Assembly: GCF_036711975.1 (NCBI RefSeq)
Contig: NC_091968.1
Span: 4,402,001-4,466,000, forward strand
Source: Onthophagus taurus
Lineage: Eukaryota > Arthropoda > Insecta > Coleoptera > Scarabaeidae
DNA length: 64,000 bases
Direction of reading: 5' to 3'
Shown here: positions 33,801-42,865 of the stretch, piece by piece
How positions within the stretch are numbered: position 1 is the first letter of the stretch
Layout of the letters: every line of letters starts with the position of its first letter
The notes under the pieces: model-generated
Databases searched by the model: none
What the model was told of the DNA's origin: nothing
The model's input: the letters and a program-made list of their open reading frames with translations, nothing else
Translations under genes and position numbers: made by a program

Positions 33801-34711
33801 CGCAAATTCGGGAATTGTTTTATACATTCTCGAAGACTGATCAAAACGAAATCGGTAAATTTATCTCTTTCGTGGATTTCGTCGATTATTATGTAAGATA
33901 CATTCTTCAAAACGGCGAATCCGCTCATTAATGTACGCAATAAAACACCGGTTGTACAATAAATTAGTGAAGTTGTGGGTCCTAAGCAACAATCTAATTT
34001 TATTTGGTAACCACAAGTTTCGCCAACTCGTTCCCCTCTTTCAATTGAAACCCTTTCAGCTACAGCAACGGTGGAAATTCTCCTTGGTTGCGTGCAAATA
34101 ATTCTACAAGGTTTATTAAGTGAATTTGAGTATTCCAAGAGGTATTGAGGAATCTGAGTGGTTTTTCCCGAACCGGTTTCTCCGGAAATAATCGTAACGG
34201 AATTCCTTTCAATCGTTTCCAAAATAAAATTTCTCATTTCAAAAACGGGAAGATTACTTCTAAAATCAGCAAATTCATACGAACTCGGGGCATTGACAAA
34301 AGGGGGATCCCCAAAGCATAAATTACCCTCGCTTCCATTCGTAATAACAACCTGATGAAGGTCGTTAAACGTAGCAGTGGGCCCGTTACAGTTATTCATC
34401 ACGAAATGCTTCAATTTACTCTTAGCGTCGTTACCAATTTTAAATTCAAATGTACCTTGATTTGAAGTTACGTTTTTAAACATTGTTAAGGTTCGATTCG
34501 GCTCTTTTCCTTTCGATTTTGATTTCAAACCCAAACGGCGGCACTTTTCGTGGATGTATTTCCGCTCGACGTTATTCAAATTCGGTTTGAATGTGAACTC
34601 GGTGACTCCGGGATCTGCACAGAAATCTCTGAAAATTATGTCGATCCCAATGCGAAAATCCTCGGTGTGCTCGTTCTGCAAGGACTGTCTGTTTCGACGG
34701 TTTGCGTACAT
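21821..34711 (-). CDS. YTHDC2: YTHDC2/bgcn-type RNA helicase with YTH domain, complete, eight coding exons
   Basis: DEAH-type RNA helicase of germ-line control; mammalian YTHDC2 reads m6A and drives the mitosis-to-meiosis switch, and fly Bgcn is a YTH-less relative. Exons (5' to 3'): 34711-33364, 33263-32773, 32714-32541, 32474-31822, 23237-23090, 23023-22238, 22176-22025, 21971-21821; 3903 nt, 1300 aa, phases consistent. Domains: R3H about 25-70 (KSKSKGKEPNRTL), Walker A GETGSGKTT at 177-185, DEIH at 277-280, SAT at 309-311, ankyrin insert around 415-500 as in YTHDC2, VLSTNVAETS-like motif V (ILSTNVAETSIT), QRAGRAGR motif VI, HA2/OB region ending SGLWFVFDEMSK, and a C-terminal YTH domain starting FYVIRPLELSNIMIS. 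The YTH domain keeps the first cage Trp (QGTWNF) but the loop that normally carries the second is shortened. Introns are 49-100 bp except 23238-31821 (8.6 kb of transposons). An acceptor TTTTTAG just before 34747 suggests an upstream non-coding exon. Confidence 0.92.
23435..25340 (+). pseudogene. Tc1-like transposase, split by another element
   Basis: N-terminal part 23435-24050: REIGRRLNRDHTTVAWIW (HTH), then AGRPFRRSNAREDRVLRRMA, ATRSIAVDW, and after a stop DIIFSDESRFCLWMNDSRRR (first Asp). C-terminal part 25014-25310: QQDNARPHTAVVTRRFLEQ (second Asp), SSDLSPIKHVWDMM, where the usual E is replaced by K in PIKHVWD, and IPQENIDHLRG. Between them is an unrelated 0.9 kb element. A 25-bp duplication of the ACACACAGCCTTAAC stretch lies at 23996-24040. 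Confidence 0.8.
24086..24973. mobile_element. Non-autonomous DNA transposon with MADF-like fragment
   Basis: Terminal inverted repeats TTTGCCCACTACACC at 24086 and 24959-24973. Inside, 24380-24500 encodes MEDEKLMKCVRKYEFLYNLQ followed by HPKLIW, the MADF/Myb-SANT-like pattern found in the accessory protein of PIF/Harbinger elements. The GC-rich stretch 24190-24350 has no recognisable product. No DDE transposase remains. Confidence 0.55.
25577..26077 (+). pseudogene. C-terminal fragment of a Mutator-like transposase-domain protein
   Basis: A 166-codon frame with LIRCLGGHTQNANESFNSTI and FNEGHSSILEIMSKLNI, then a basic coiled-coil region and the ending LLYGPGIAD. This C-CLxGxTQNxNESxN pattern is common in insect proteins annotated with a Mutator-like transposase domain. 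The catalytic half is missing upstream. Assignment is from motif resemblance. Confidence 0.5.
26397..27704 (+). pseudogene. Tigger/pogo transposase, N-terminus missing and frameshifted
   Basis: Starts within the CENP-B-type DNA-binding domain (GPLLKEKAVEAAQNL, SNEWLEKFCRRHEISFKTV); the first HTH domain is deleted between the terminal repeat and 26397. The three catalytic acidic residues are visible in order: YNADETGLFY near 26706, LFLDNATSHPKL near 27025 and CQPLDQGIINSFK near 27112. Two frameshifts (around 26807 and 27025) separate them, then 209 codons remain open to 27704, including an acidic linker. Not functional as it stands. Confidence 0.85.
28050..31071 (+). pseudogene. piggyBac transposase, frameshifted and split
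   Basis: Acidic N-terminus, then from 28301 a basic segment and the family domain: DVCPLELFSLFFDDEILDLI, IKAFIGVLLLSGYMQVPRRR, YWEYERDSQNV and NNFECIMSDFHLAD. After a stop: HCIDEAMVPYFGRHGCKQF (first Asp region), a frameshift, FFDNFFSTLPLLELL (second Asp), RGTGTIRENSIP, and VVKWHDNSIVTLCSN (third). The coding sequence breaks at about 29290 near GVDRYDQNLSLYR and resumes after the nested element at 30861 with REKKQYFPLIAHCIDMSVHN. The C-terminal Cys-rich finger is not seen. Confidence 0.88.
29297..30858 (+). mobile_element. Pogo-like transposon nested in the piggyBac transposase
   Basis: Inverted ends CCGTATTTTCTCGAAT...ATCCGCAC flanked by TA (29295-29296 and 30859-30860), with extra copies of the AATCTAATCCGCAC motif just inside both ends. 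A decayed pogo-superfamily transposase is readable between about 29690 and 30590: ADNESNVAAVAER, NKMVVYLDMPPNYTLERRG (first Asp), LRITLMLAVTSDREKL, SLRRPGR-type SSRPGRLLNK. Many stops. It splits the piggyBac gene cleanly. Confidence 0.75.
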
Positions 34712-34794
34712 TTTTTTTATTGTTTGAAGTCAATTCAATAAAACGATCTAAAAATTATTTAATTATTAAATTAGTTAATGTTATTAAGGCCCAA

Positions 34795-34905
34795 TATATC
34801 CCGATAGGAAATGACTTAAAAATGATGTTAACAATATAGTCACGCACAAAATCAATTTGATAAAGTTAAAATTAAAGTAATTTTCATTAAACTTGTTGAG
34901 ATTAC
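34795..34905. repeat. Copy of an inverted repeat shared with 41290-41535
   Basis: Blocks GATAGGAAATGACTTAAAAA and TTAAACTTGTTGAGATTACA here recur, reverse-complemented and in matching order, at 41535-41290. Lies in the probable 5' intron of the YTHDC2-like gene. Confidence 0.6.
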
Positions 34906-34945
34906 AATGTATGTATATTTTCGGGTGAAATACCCTTGTTTGTTA

Positions 34946-36199
34946 TAGGCCCCATACACAGGCAAACAAATTGCGCAACAATCGCTGTATTGCGAAAATT
35001 GTGTACTGTATGGTGTTGGTTGATAATGATAATAATAATAAATTTATTGACATAATAAAAAAATACAAATTAAAAAAAATGTATACATTTAACTACTTAA
35101 TGTATAAATATAGGCAAAAGGGTCGATTTATCGCGTAAGCGATATCTTCGAAAGGACCCAATCAGTCAGCCGTATATTGAATATATAAAAAAAAAGAATA
35201 AATAAATGGCAAACTGCTACGTTAAATCTATGATCACTAAAACGGTGCATAATATTAGTTGCAAGAATAAAAGAAGAAGAGAAGTAAAAGAAGAAGGAGA
35301 AGAAGAAGTTCTCAGGAAGATACTTGGAGAGGAAATAAATGACGTTTTAGATGGTTTTTAAATGTCATAAAGTGAGGAATATTACGAATCTCAGTAGGCA
35401 GACTATTCCAAAGGGTTATGGCCTGCACAGTTAACGATTTATGCTAAATCTCAGTACTATGGGTCGGGAACATAAGCAGAGAATCTAACTGAGATCTAGT
35501 GGGTAAACCATACGACGACAAGCGTTGAAATATACAGTAATGATACCCTGATGTTTGATTGTGAAGAACAGTATATAACATAGTCAATATACGAAACGAT
35601 CTACGGTTCTGACAGCTTAATATCTGTAAATAATTACGGTATGGAGTTATATGTTGAGATCTCTCGAGATCAAAGATATACCGTACACAGTTGTTTTCAA
35701 GTCTTGATGCGTTGCGCAACTGGCTGCAGAATTCAAAATTGTTTGAAATTAGTTGGGCGGCGCTATTCATGCGCAAACAATTGTGTTGTGTATGAGGTTT
35801 GTGCGACACATTGAGCAATAACGACTGGTTTTTGTATATGTGGTGTTACCATGACCAATAATTCACCAAAAGTAGTGGGATGTATTCGTAAATATTTTTA
35901 TAGTCTAATGGTGAACCCAACTTAAGTTCTTTGAGAAGATTTGCGTGGCTAAAAAGTGATCTTTCCTTTAAACACTCTTTCATACATACTCTCTGCTTTC
36001 TTTTTCTAACACCATCTTCCAACGTAACAGTAATTATTATAGCTAAGCAGGTTGCTTCGTCAGACGGCATGTTTCCATGCGTGCACAAGCAACTGAAGTT
36101 TGTATAAAATTGTGTATAGTGTATGGGTAACCTTGTTTGCACAATAACATGTTGTGCAACGTCAGTTTGCGCAATTTGTTTGCAAGTGTATGGGGCCTA
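34946..36199 (-). mobile_element. PIF/Harbinger-type element, mostly replaced by a LINE
   Basis: Inverted ends TAGGCCCCATACAC (left) and GTGTATGGGGCCTA (right) with TTA target duplications (34943-34945, 36200-36202), as in PIF/Harbinger. A minus-strand frame at 36142-35846 includes RVCMKECLKERSLFSHANLL and KELKLGSPLDYKNI, the N-terminal region of a Harbinger transposase; the DDE part is gone. Confidence 0.75.
35010..35845 (-). pseudogene. 3' end of a Jockey-like LINE inserted in the Harbinger element
   Basis: The minus-strand frame 35818-35444 carries the LINE C-terminal pattern LENNCVRYIFDLERSQHITP and LQILSCQNRRSFRILTMLY. It ends in a repeat tail of ATT units (35018-35040). Possible target duplication TGGTGTT on both sides (near 35012 and 35842). 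Strongly 5'-truncated. Confidence 0.65.
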
Positions 36200-36202
36200 T
36201 TA

Positions 36203-36718
36203 GGTTTTCGATGCACAATGACTGATTACCTAACTACCTGTCGCCAGATAGACTGTGTGTCAATAGACTGTATGTGTCTAGCCTAATAAGGGATTGGGTT
36301 TAGAGCAGTAAAAAAATGTTAACATGCAGATCTACATTCTTTGCAGATATATTTAAGAATTTTGTATCGAAATAAGATTTTTAGTTACATTAATGAACAT
36401 TTAAACTATTACAACACCTCCTAATATAATGTAGGATTGGGTTCGGAGCAGGGGGTGGGTTGAGGGGTTGAAAAAAAAGTTAACATTCACATCTACACCA
36501 GCAGGTAGATGGTAAATAAAGACGTTTCAGTAAGTCCTATTGAGGTTGAACTTTATTATTGTAACACAAAATCATGTATAAATAACATAATAACTAACAC
36601 ATAGGGCGATACTCAGCATGTTAGAACAATTAACGTACATTTGACCAATCATTTAGGACAATTATTGAGCATCGATTCGGAAAATATCTTCAATCAAAGT
36701 AGTCTCTAATGGAAAAGA
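36203..36718. other. Unassigned AT-rich sequence
   Basis: Two short related segments (around 36290-36340 and 36425-36500, sharing GGATTGGGTT and the GTTAACAT..CAGATCTACA theme) suggest a small local duplication. No gene recognised. Confidence 0.3.
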
Positions 36719-37140
36719 TTGATATCTATAGAAAACATATTAAAATTTGAAAATAAAGTAAGGCATAATGATTGGATATCTGTCCTTGAAGGGTTGCCAT
36801 CCGATTTTAACAAATTTCGCAACCGCTTGTTGAAAATTTTTGAACAATATTTTCCAAATGTAGTAAGAAAGTGGGAAAATGTTGCTAAAGGGCCAATCAA
36901 ATGGTGGTCAAAGGAATTACACCAAATGAAACATACTTAAGAAGCACTAGAGGTTATTAATCAGGTTAAGAAAGATCAACCATCATTACACGTATACAAA
37001 TGATACAAGGAAGAATACCTAAGAAAAGTAAACGATACCAAAAGATTTCACATTACCAGGGAAATTAATGAGTCAGATAATAAATAGAAGACAGTATGGA
37101 AAGTAATAAAAACAGTATACAAATATAGCTGATTCTGTTT
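36719..37140 (+). pseudogene. LINE ORF2 fragment between endonuclease and RT
   Basis: Readable protein WISVLEGLPSDFNKFRNRLL, FEQYFPN, KGPIKWWSKELHQMK, then YKEEYLRKVNDTKRFHI and NKKTVWKVIKTV-like sequence across stops. This order matches the linker ahead of the RT in Jockey-type ORF2. No catalytic residues are present. Confidence 0.5.
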
Positions 37141-37639
37141 CTATTATGATTAACCCTTGTACGACCAAGACTGGGTTAATAATGACCCGAAAACAATATT
37201 TTTTTGCAAATGACCCGATTGTGGTCGTTTACGTGGTAACGACAGACAGTTTTTTATCGATATATGAATTAACAAACCTAACATTCCTTGGGATTGTTCG
37301 TAAAAATAAAAAGTGTTTGCCAAAAAATATTACTTGAAATAAAAAATCGAGCTTTGTTCATCATATTCCTTATGTACAAAGGAGATAACTTTAGTTTCGT
37401 ATATAATCAAACCAAAGAAATTACAAACTAAATATTGTCTTGAAATACAGTTAAAAAAACTCTTGGACAAACTCATTTGAGAATATAGTTGCCGCAGAAC
37501 TACTAGAAGTTGTAGGAGATTGAGAATGTAGGAATTCATATTGCGAAATTATTTGAATTAATAGGAAAATGTTTTTACAGATGTTACGAAATGTTACGAG
37601 ATGGCACGTTTGTATGGATCGAAACCCATAATTCTATAA
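37141..37639. other. AT-rich sequence with a possible piggyBac-like end
   Basis: TTAACCCTTGTACGACC at 37151 has the form of a piggyBac terminus next to TTAA, but no partner end was found. The rest is unrecognised. Confidence 0.3.
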
Positions 37640-37889
37640 ATTTAAAATAAAATTAATTTTTATGTTAACGAGTTGGTCGTTGAGTAGTTTAGTATTTTTT
37701 TGATTATTGTGCCGATATATTTCCATCATCTACTGAAGGTCCACACGAAAACTTTTCTCGCATTTGTGGATTAATTTTACTCCTTCGAAATGCATAGCAT
37801 GGTTTGTTTCGTTAATGTGCTTGTAGATGTTAGAGTTTTTTTTTTCTTATGTTCTTTTAAGCGCATCTCTAGTTGGCGTCCATCAGAAC

Positions 37890-38257
37890 ATTATACGGTT
37901 GTAGGATACATTATTCTGAAGCGATCTTTCTAATAAGATTTTTTTGAAATGTTTATAATAACCGCACGGGAACTTTAAACGAACTGTTTTCGTCCTATCA
38001 GCAGATCGCAAATCAGACTCAGGTAATCGGTGCCACCCTCGGCGGGTCCGCTACGGCGATGATAACTCGTTTCCCACGTGTGCTCACCAATAGATTCGAC
38101 ACGGAAAGAGAAATAAACTTTTTCGGTGAATCAAAGTCGTCCGCTATTGGACAATAGCGGATAACTTTAAACTGTTCCCGTGCGGTTATTATAAACATTT
38201 CGAAAAAATTTTATTAGAAAGATCGCTTCAGAATAATGTATCCTACAACCGTATAAT
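37890..38257. repeat. Fold-back element inside the GIY-YIG domain
   Basis: Arms 37890-37982 and 38162-38257 are near-perfect reverse complements (ATTATACGGTTGTAGGATAC at the outer ends), around a 180-bp GC-richer centre with a second small palindrome TCCGCTATTG/CAATAGCGGA at 38138-38160. Non-coding. Confidence 0.8.
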
Positions 38258-39121
38258 GCTCTCATGCGGAAGATACGGGACAGCCTGTATATGCAGATTG
38301 ACATTGTGTGCAATTGACTTTGTAAATGCCACTTAGTTGTAAAATGTTGTTGTTGGTTTTTAGGTGGTGGTTGGATAAGATTTTAAATATAGAGGTTTTG
38401 TTATTAAAGGCTAACGTTATGTTATATTTAACAAAGATTTCCGTCACTTAATGAGTAATGGAATTTTATGGAACAGCTTTGTATATTGTTTCTTTTTCTT
38501 GTTTTATATAATTCTTATTCTTTAATTATTTATTCTTGTCTATCAGTTTATACGGGGGTTATCCGTTATCTAAGGCCAATTGTTGTATAAAATTAAATTC
38601 AATGGTGAGATCTTCATTTGATAGCGGATAGTCTAAGTAAGGTATTATTGTAGATATCATGGAAGGTTTTCTAAAGTTGTTGTATTTTATATTTCCAGAG
38701 GAATGGTCGAGGTTTAGATCGAGGAAATTAATGTTTTTATTAATTTCGATTGTCTACATGAGTTGTTTGGTTTCAAATACCCTTAAGTCCAAATTTTTCG
38801 ATTTTGAGAAAACGGCAAAAAAGTATTTTGGCATGATTTTGGCGTTAATAATTCAAACATAATTTATTTGTTATTAGAAGACTTACTGAAGTTTCAAAAA
38901 TTCTATAACCACGTCTTTTGAAATAGATATAAAAATCACAAAGTGGATTTAAAAATGGTGTTTGGTTGCGTTTGCTACCAAACTGTGGATTAAGGCTCAT
39001 TTGAATCTGAACAAAATGGATTAGGCATGAATTGAAAGTGAATCAAATCTCTTTGTAGCTAATAACAGGAAACTTTATTTTTTGAAAGATATGTTATTTA
39101 AAAACTGTACTTAAAAAACTC

Positions 39122-40297
39122 TTAAACTGTAACATCAGGTATATTTTCGGTTGATTCACATAAACTAGGCTCTTCGTCCCCACTGTCTTCTCGAGAATCG
39201 CCAGGAATATTATTGTTCTGAAATTTTCCCAACACATCTCTATAATAAGCCAAATTTTCTACCGCTCTCCAGTTCTTTCCATAATGTTTGCTTAACAAGT
39301 TATTTACATCTCTCATTTTCAGATCTTTTGGTTTCACTCCGGTAGGAATTTCTTTTGGCTGGATATTCATGGCGGTTTGGTTTTTCCTAAAAACTCCTTT
39401 GAATGTTCCGGTGTCTGAACGGTAAGATAACTCACCTCGAATGGTGATGGCGTTTTTTTTGCCACGTCGTATAATATATCTCTTACATTGGTTAAATTTA
39501 AAATGCCACTGAGACACTGGCTTAAGGATTTTTTGACCAGCACCTTTCCAATCACTATCGGGAACATCTTTTCCAAGTTTAAAAACAGTAGCATGTTCTT
39601 GAAAAATATTTATGTATTCTTCTGGCATTACAATTTCTTCTTTCTTTCTTATTTCTTTTTCGATAGTAGCAAAAACCCTGTCAGGTGGAATGTAGGAGTG
39701 CCCAACCACTGGGAATACCAGCTCGATTGTTCTAATAGAACTGCTTATACTGCTTAGCCATTTGAACAACATACATATCATAATGGTATTTTTATTTTGG
39801 CCGCCGCATCCATCGGCGACCAATCGAAGTGTATCTATTCCCTCTAAGTTACTATTGTTTAAAGTGTAAAAGACGCAGCTTGCGATTTCGTTGGCGCCCT
39901 TGGCATGTTCATCTTCAGTCCACGTGAAAATTTTAACATTATCTTTTGTTAACGGAGCATGTGAGTGCCCCACTACAGTAGTGAAGTTGTAAATGTACAG
40001 TTGTCTACTATAATAGGTACTTTGATCTGGTATTTTGGGCAATACCAAGTTTTTCTGACCATCAAAAGAAATTGTCAGAAGGCCGTCCCGTTTCTCTTTT
40101 AGCTGTTCAAAAAATGCTTTGGCCCTGAGCTTATGTATTCGGTATTCTGTAGTTAGCACTGTTTTAATAGATGCAACCTTTTCATTTTTAATTTTTTCCC
40201 GGAGTTCAAGACACTTAGAGCAAACATCGGTGCTAGGAGATCCAAAGCCGATGTTGAAGGAAGTATTAAAAATAAATCGAAAGTAGCTCTCTTTAAT
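39122..40297 (-). CDS. DUF7869-like transposon-associated protein, C-terminal two-thirds, open
   Basis: Uninterrupted frame of about 390 codons. The first Met gives 345 aa, but the reading frame and similarity extend upstream (FNTSFNIGFGSPSTDVCSKC, a Cys pair) to about 40297, where an acceptor-like CCTTTAG suggests an intron. Landmarks: YRIHKLRAKAFFEQLKEKRD, LTISFDGQKNLVLPKIPDQS, YYSRQLYIYNFT, RLVADGCGGQNKN, FPVVGHSYIPPDRVF, WHFKFNQCKRY, LSKHYGKNW. Acidic C-terminus. I recognise this as the family termed DUF7869 in insect proteomes; DxD/DGxxxQNKN-like acidic motifs suggest a nuclease or transposase fold, but that is inference. It sits inside a Penelope-like element. The intact frame suggests recent arrival. 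Confidence 0.6.
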   Translation of the reverse strand: MKESYFRFIFNTSFNIGFGSPSTDVCSKCLELREKIKNEKVASIKTVLTTEYRIHKLRAKAFFEQLKEKRDGLLTISFDGQKNLVLPKIPDQSTYYSRQLYIYNFTTVVGHSHAPLTKDNVKIFTWTEDEHAKGANEIASCVFYTLNNSNLEGIDTLRLVADGCGGQNKNTIMICMLFKWLSSISSSIRTIELVFPVVGHSYIPPDRVFATIEKEIRKKEEIVMPEEYINIFQEHATVFKLGKDVPDSDWKGAGQKILKPVSQWHFKFNQCKRYIIRRGKKNAITIRGELSYRSDTGTFKGVFRKNQTAMNIQPKEIPTGVKPKDLKMRDVNNLLSKHYGKNWRAVENLAYYRDVLGKFQNNNIPGDSREDSGDEEPSLCESTENIPDVTV

Positions 40298-40945
40298 ATC
40301 TAAAGGCTGTCTATTTGATTTGAATTTTTAACTCAAATCATACTCAAATCATTGAGTATTTTATAGAAAACAACTTTTTCTAACAGATGGCGTATATATC
40401 TCATTTTTGCCCAAAAATGGATTTAGGGGATATTGAAACCAGACAACTCACATATCTTATCTATTCGACAATGTGATGTTTAGATGGATTTTTTTTGTGA
40501 ACAATACATATTGTTCTTCGATATGATTTAGAAAAATATCAGATAGAATACTGGATACCCATTGGTAGTCCTTCGATTATCTCATAGTATTCATCATTAA
40601 AACAACAATAATTTTGAGAGACTACATGTTGTAGTAATAAATTAAGCTGGGAGACAATTTTAGCAATTTTAAAATGGTATCTAAAAATTATATCTATTAA
40701 GTTCAAAGTATATTTTATCGGAACGTTCCAATATAAGTTGGTAACGTCGAAAGAAATTAGTTTTGTATTTGTTGTATCGATATCAAAGTTTTTTTCAATA
40801 AATTGCCTTGAATTTTGATACTATATTCAAGTTTGACATCGATTTGTTGAAAAATATTCAATAAAAATTGTGCAATTTTTGATGTAGGAGAGTTCATGTA
40901 TGCAGTATATGATATTTCACGTTCTAAGAAAAACAAATTTTTCAA

Positions 40946-41289
40946 CTTGTATTTTATATAAAAAACAAAAAATTGTTCAACGAAATAACAAATTTGTAAT
41001 TCTTTTTAATCATAGATTCGAGTGATGATGGCTTTATAAGCCGAAACAAGTATCGGTAAATAAAACAAGCGAGTGAGAAGTTGATTTATATTCATTTTCC
41101 TATTACTAGAAGATGGTCATTTACATTGTTTATGAGTTATTTGGACATTGTGGCATACAATGCGATTATTTGGAATTAAAAAGTACTGATTGAGGTGGAA
41201 ATGTTTTTGAAGGCATGCTACTTATCTAACCAGAAATAAACCGAAGAGAATACCAAATACTGTAAAAATTGCAATTGGTCATCAAGGTC
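40946..41289. other. AT-rich sequence with a hammerhead-like motif on the plus strand
   Basis: At 41024-41058 the plus strand reads TGATGATGGCTT, TATA loop, AAGCCGAAAC, followed by AAGTATCGG. This resembles the CUGAUGA/stem II/GAAAC core of a hammerhead ribozyme, a feature known from Penelope-like elements. The conserved C before UGAUGA is G here, so activity is doubtful. The rest is unassigned. Confidence 0.3.
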
Positions 41290-41535
41290 GAGGAATTATA
41301 CATTGTAACCTCAACAAGTTTAGTGAAAATTACTTTACTTTTACACCTACACATTGTTTATTTCATAGCCTATGAAATAAACAAGGGTTAGGTATTAACC
41401 GATTTAATATGAAAATGCATGATTAAGGGCAGAAAACGTGACGTCACATCGAAACTTTAAAGTGATTTTTCGATATATTATGTTCTACACTTTGTTTTTA
41501 TTGTTAACATCTTTTTTAGGTCATTTCCTATCGAT
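41290..41535. repeat. Second copy of the inverted repeat found at 34795-34905
   Basis: Reverse complement of the 34795 copy, with about 140 extra bases in the middle. It includes the perfect palindrome TTGTTTATTTCATAG/CTATGAAATAAACAA (around 41355-41386) and a CRE-type TGACGTCA at 41441. Confidence 0.6.
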
Positions 41536-41799
41536 TCAAAAAAATCGTCGCTTTTACACTGCTAATTATTAATTATGATAAAAGCTGTTATTGAGGTTAA
41601 ATTGTTATTGCTTGTGTCTGAAGTTAGTTACATCATAAACTTAGAAGAAAAATTTAGGTATACGTTATTTAACACTTTAATTATGGAATTATTGATAATT
41701 ACTATTTAAAAACTTGAAATAAAAAAGCTAACTTTAAATAACTTATCAATTTGAGGTTATGTTGGATGAACTTGACGCATCACAAGCCGCCATGTTTTT

Positions 41800-41842
41800 T
41801 TCTAGAATGTTCTAGAATGTTCCAGAACGTTCCAGAAGGTTT
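41800..41842. promoter_or_regulatory. Heat-shock element array (about eight alternating pentamers)
   Basis: Continuous alternation of TTC and GAA at 5-bp spacing (TTCTAGAATG twice, then TTCCAGAACG, TTCCAGAAGG). Three such pentamers suffice for HSF trimer binding, so this is an unusually long site. Plus-strand TATA candidates follow at 41919 (TATAAAT) and 42130 (CTATAAAAAC). No heat-shock protein frame lies within several kb. On the minus strand, donor-like GTAAGA sites at about 42053 and 42622 could end upstream non-coding exons of the YTHDC2-like gene. Confidence 0.65.
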
Positions 41843-42865
41843 TAAAATCAAAAATTTATTATTAAATTCACCTTAAAATCGCATAAAGAACAAAACGGCG
41901 TTCTTTTGCGATTCATTTTATAAATCGTTTTGATGTTTTTCAATAAATTTTAATAAAAAAACATATTTTTTTCAATCTTAAACATGAAAATCGTATCCCA
42001 AACAAAACCCTCAAAACGACGGCGTTTTAAATAAATAATTTAAATAAATCTTACCAAAATGTAGAAAAAAAGAACTGAGAGTCAAATTTTTTCACCCTTC
42101 TTCAACGAAGAACTAAGCAAAAGTGGCTATAAAAACAGGTTGGGGGCTTTTATAACCGATAAAATGTGATCTTCATTTGTTTTAAAAAATGTCAATTTCC
42201 TATTGGTCAATACAAAAATTGCCATGTTGCCAAATAAAATTTGAATTTTGTAACGGATTTTTTTGGGGTTAATTATTTCAATATTAAAATAAATTAATTT
42301 TTTTAATTAAATTAACATTTTAATTTAAACTAATTCAACTAATTTCAATATTAAAGAAAAACAAAAACAACCCTTTTTTTTGTAAGAAGTAATTAAATTA
42401 AGTACAAAAATAATTTATATATTCAATAAATAAACCCAAGATGCTTAAATCAAAGTCTGCAAGCACGTGACGCATAAAAACAAGCTGTAAGGTGATGAAA
42501 TACGATGATTATAAAAAAAATGTCTCAAAACGATAATAAACCCTGAGACAAATCAAAACATAACCTTAAAACTTCGAAACGTCACGGAAATAAGAAGTAA
42601 AGTATCCATAAAAAATTCTTACCTGCCACGAAAAATTCTAATCACTACATACACATAAATTAATTCTCTTATAATGAATAAAGAAAACTCTTAAATCTAA
42701 CATGAGACTGCGAGGCTACACAATTCAGGTTCTCAAAACTTGTCGAGACAACAATCTGGTTAGTATACAAATATAAAAAAATTAGAAAACAATCAACAGT
42801 TATTAATGCATTATAATTAATATTTAGAATATATTATGTAAATTTAGTAATTTAACTCATTTTAA
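41843..42865. other. Non-coding stretch between YTHDC2-like gene and esterase
   Basis: No frame longer than about 30 codons is credible. It holds TATA-like sites (41919, 42130, 42148), donor-like sites on the minus strand (after 42055 and 42623), and CACGTGACGC at 42464. A promoter and leader region is likely, but which transcript it serves is inferred, not seen. Confidence 0.35.

Larger units (their letters stand above)
37640..40945 (-). pseudogene. Penelope-like element (RT plus GIY-YIG), interrupted twice
   Basis: Read on the minus strand: MNSPTSKIAQFLLNIFQQID (40905-), then the RT core with NVPIKYTLNLIDI and NDEYYEIIEGLPMG near 40595, the characteristic Penelope-like RT signature, then NHIEEQYVLFTKK. 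After an insertion (about 38900-40370), RT continues with INFLDLNLDHSSGNIKYNNF and RKPS, the linker YPLSNEDLTIEFNFIQQLAL, and the GIY-YIG nuclease SGIYKVNCTQCQSAYTG at 38340-38280. A fold-back at 37890-38257 splits that domain; it resumes with RQLEMRLKEHKKKNSNIYKH and INETNHAMHF. Frameshifts throughout. Confidence 0.75.
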
